From: Aeoliella straminimaris
Lineage (GTDB): Bacteria; Planctomycetota; Planctomycetia; Pirellulales; Lacipirellulaceae
Length of the DNA stretch: 64,000 nt
Direction: 5' to 3'
NCBI RefSeq assembly: GCF_024054565.1
Contig: NZ_JAMXLR010000036.1
Span: 124,001 to 188,000, forward strand
The notes under the pieces were generated by a model. That model was not told where the DNA came from, ran no database searches, and saw nothing but the letters and a program-made list of their open reading frames with translations. The stretch's first letter is position 1, and the number at the start of each line of letters is the position of its first letter. The translations under genes were made by a program, and so were the position numbers. This document shows positions 63,754-64,000 of the stretch, one piece after another.

Positions 63754-64000
63754 ATGCCTGAGAAGGCTGGATCTGTCACTCCGCAAATTGCGGACTTGGC
63801 CAATCAACTGATCGAGGACATCACGTCGCGAGACTTAGCGCCGGGTGATCGGTACCTGTCTACGGCCGAAGCTTCGAAGTACTTGGGGGTCAGTACTGCC
63901 GCGGCGAATCGCGCACTGCAGTTGCTCGAACGACGTCGGATCATTTCACGTCAGCAGCGACGCGGGGCGTTCATCTTGGGTCTTCCCGACGACAACCAGG
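63754..64000 (+). CDS. GntR-family transcriptional regulator, 3' end cut by window
   Basis: The first 82 residues of a regulator. They contain a GntR winged helix: IADLANQLIEDITSRDLAPGD, then the recognition region YLSTAEASKYLGVSTAAANRALQLLERRRIISRQQRRGAFI. The frame is open at the window edge, so the effector domain is unseen. Planctomycete GntR proteins with a C-terminal periplasmic-binding-like or UTRA domain often control carbohydrate genes. An operator-like palindrome lies upstream. It follows the sulfatase and sialidase genes on the same strand. Confidence 0.82.
   Translation, partial: MPEKAGSVTPQIADLANQLIEDITSRDLAPGDRYLSTAEASKYLGVSTAAANRALQLLERRRIISRQQRRGAFILGLPDDNQ

Overview
The window looks like a chromosomal segment of a planctomycete, most probably of the order Pirellulales. 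The reasons are the LEPRQLL export/anchor motif at the start of a giant SdrD-like protein, a DUF1559 pseudopilin-like protein, several PEP-CTERM proteins with dockerin-type repeats, a DUF1080 (3-keto-disaccharide hydrolase) protein, an ECF sigma factor paired with a FecR-type membrane regulator, a sulfatase, and high-GC coding sequence. No rRNA, CRISPR array or intact transposase is visible.

Layout. 1-9 kb: the end of a TrkH K+ transporter, a gene-poor stretch with dyad repeats, an OafA-type acyltransferase with an SGNH domain, a DUF4304 protein, a tRNA-Pro(CGG) with a strong terminator, then an RNase HI-like gene followed by glgB. 9-19 kb: an exported protein of repeated secretin-N domains without the pore domain, an EF-hand protein rich in Arg-Gly-Asp, small hypotheticals, and a Mur ligase followed by murG with a large inverted repeat between them. 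19-24 kb: a repeat-rich accessory zone with an HTH protein, two ~380 bp direct repeats around a small membrane-protein gene, a PEP-CTERM protein and further repeat fragments. 23-26 kb: alpha/beta hydrolase, DUF1080 protein and GT1 glycosyltransferase.

26.4-27.7 kb holds what I regard as the most notable system, an intact-looking retron. A retron-type reverse transcriptase (NALLH, YADD and VAGVVVN motifs) is preceded on its own strand by a ~160 nt non-coding segment bounded by perfect 14-nt a1/a2 inverted repeats. Between them lie two msr-like hairpins and one long msd-like hairpin. A G directly follows a1, and a sigma70-like promoter is placed to start transcription at a1. No known retron effector is recognisable; the only close gene downstream encodes a glycosyltransferase.

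27.8-35 kb: a CCA-adding enzyme, small conserved genes, and a sigma-54 enhancer-binding protein divergent from a radical SAM gene. That radical SAM gene carries a near-consensus -24/-12 promoter and is followed by a ceramidase-family membrane protein.

35-64 kb reads as a polysaccharide-use region with cell-surface proteins. On the minus strand an ECF sigma factor, a FecR/anti-sigma-like membrane protein, a BNR_4 propeller enzyme, a WD40 protein and the SdrD-like giant follow each other. On the plus strand are three PEP-CTERM/dockerin proteins, DUF1559, a lipoprotein, two more BNR_4 enzymes, a 2-hydroxyacid dehydrogenase, an IlvD/Edd-type sugar-acid dehydratase, a GH-like protein, a sialidase, a sulfatase and the start of a GntR regulator. 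The outer domain of the FecR-like protein resembles the N-terminal domain of one of the exported BNR_4 enzymes, which suggests that regulator and enzyme recognise the same glycan.
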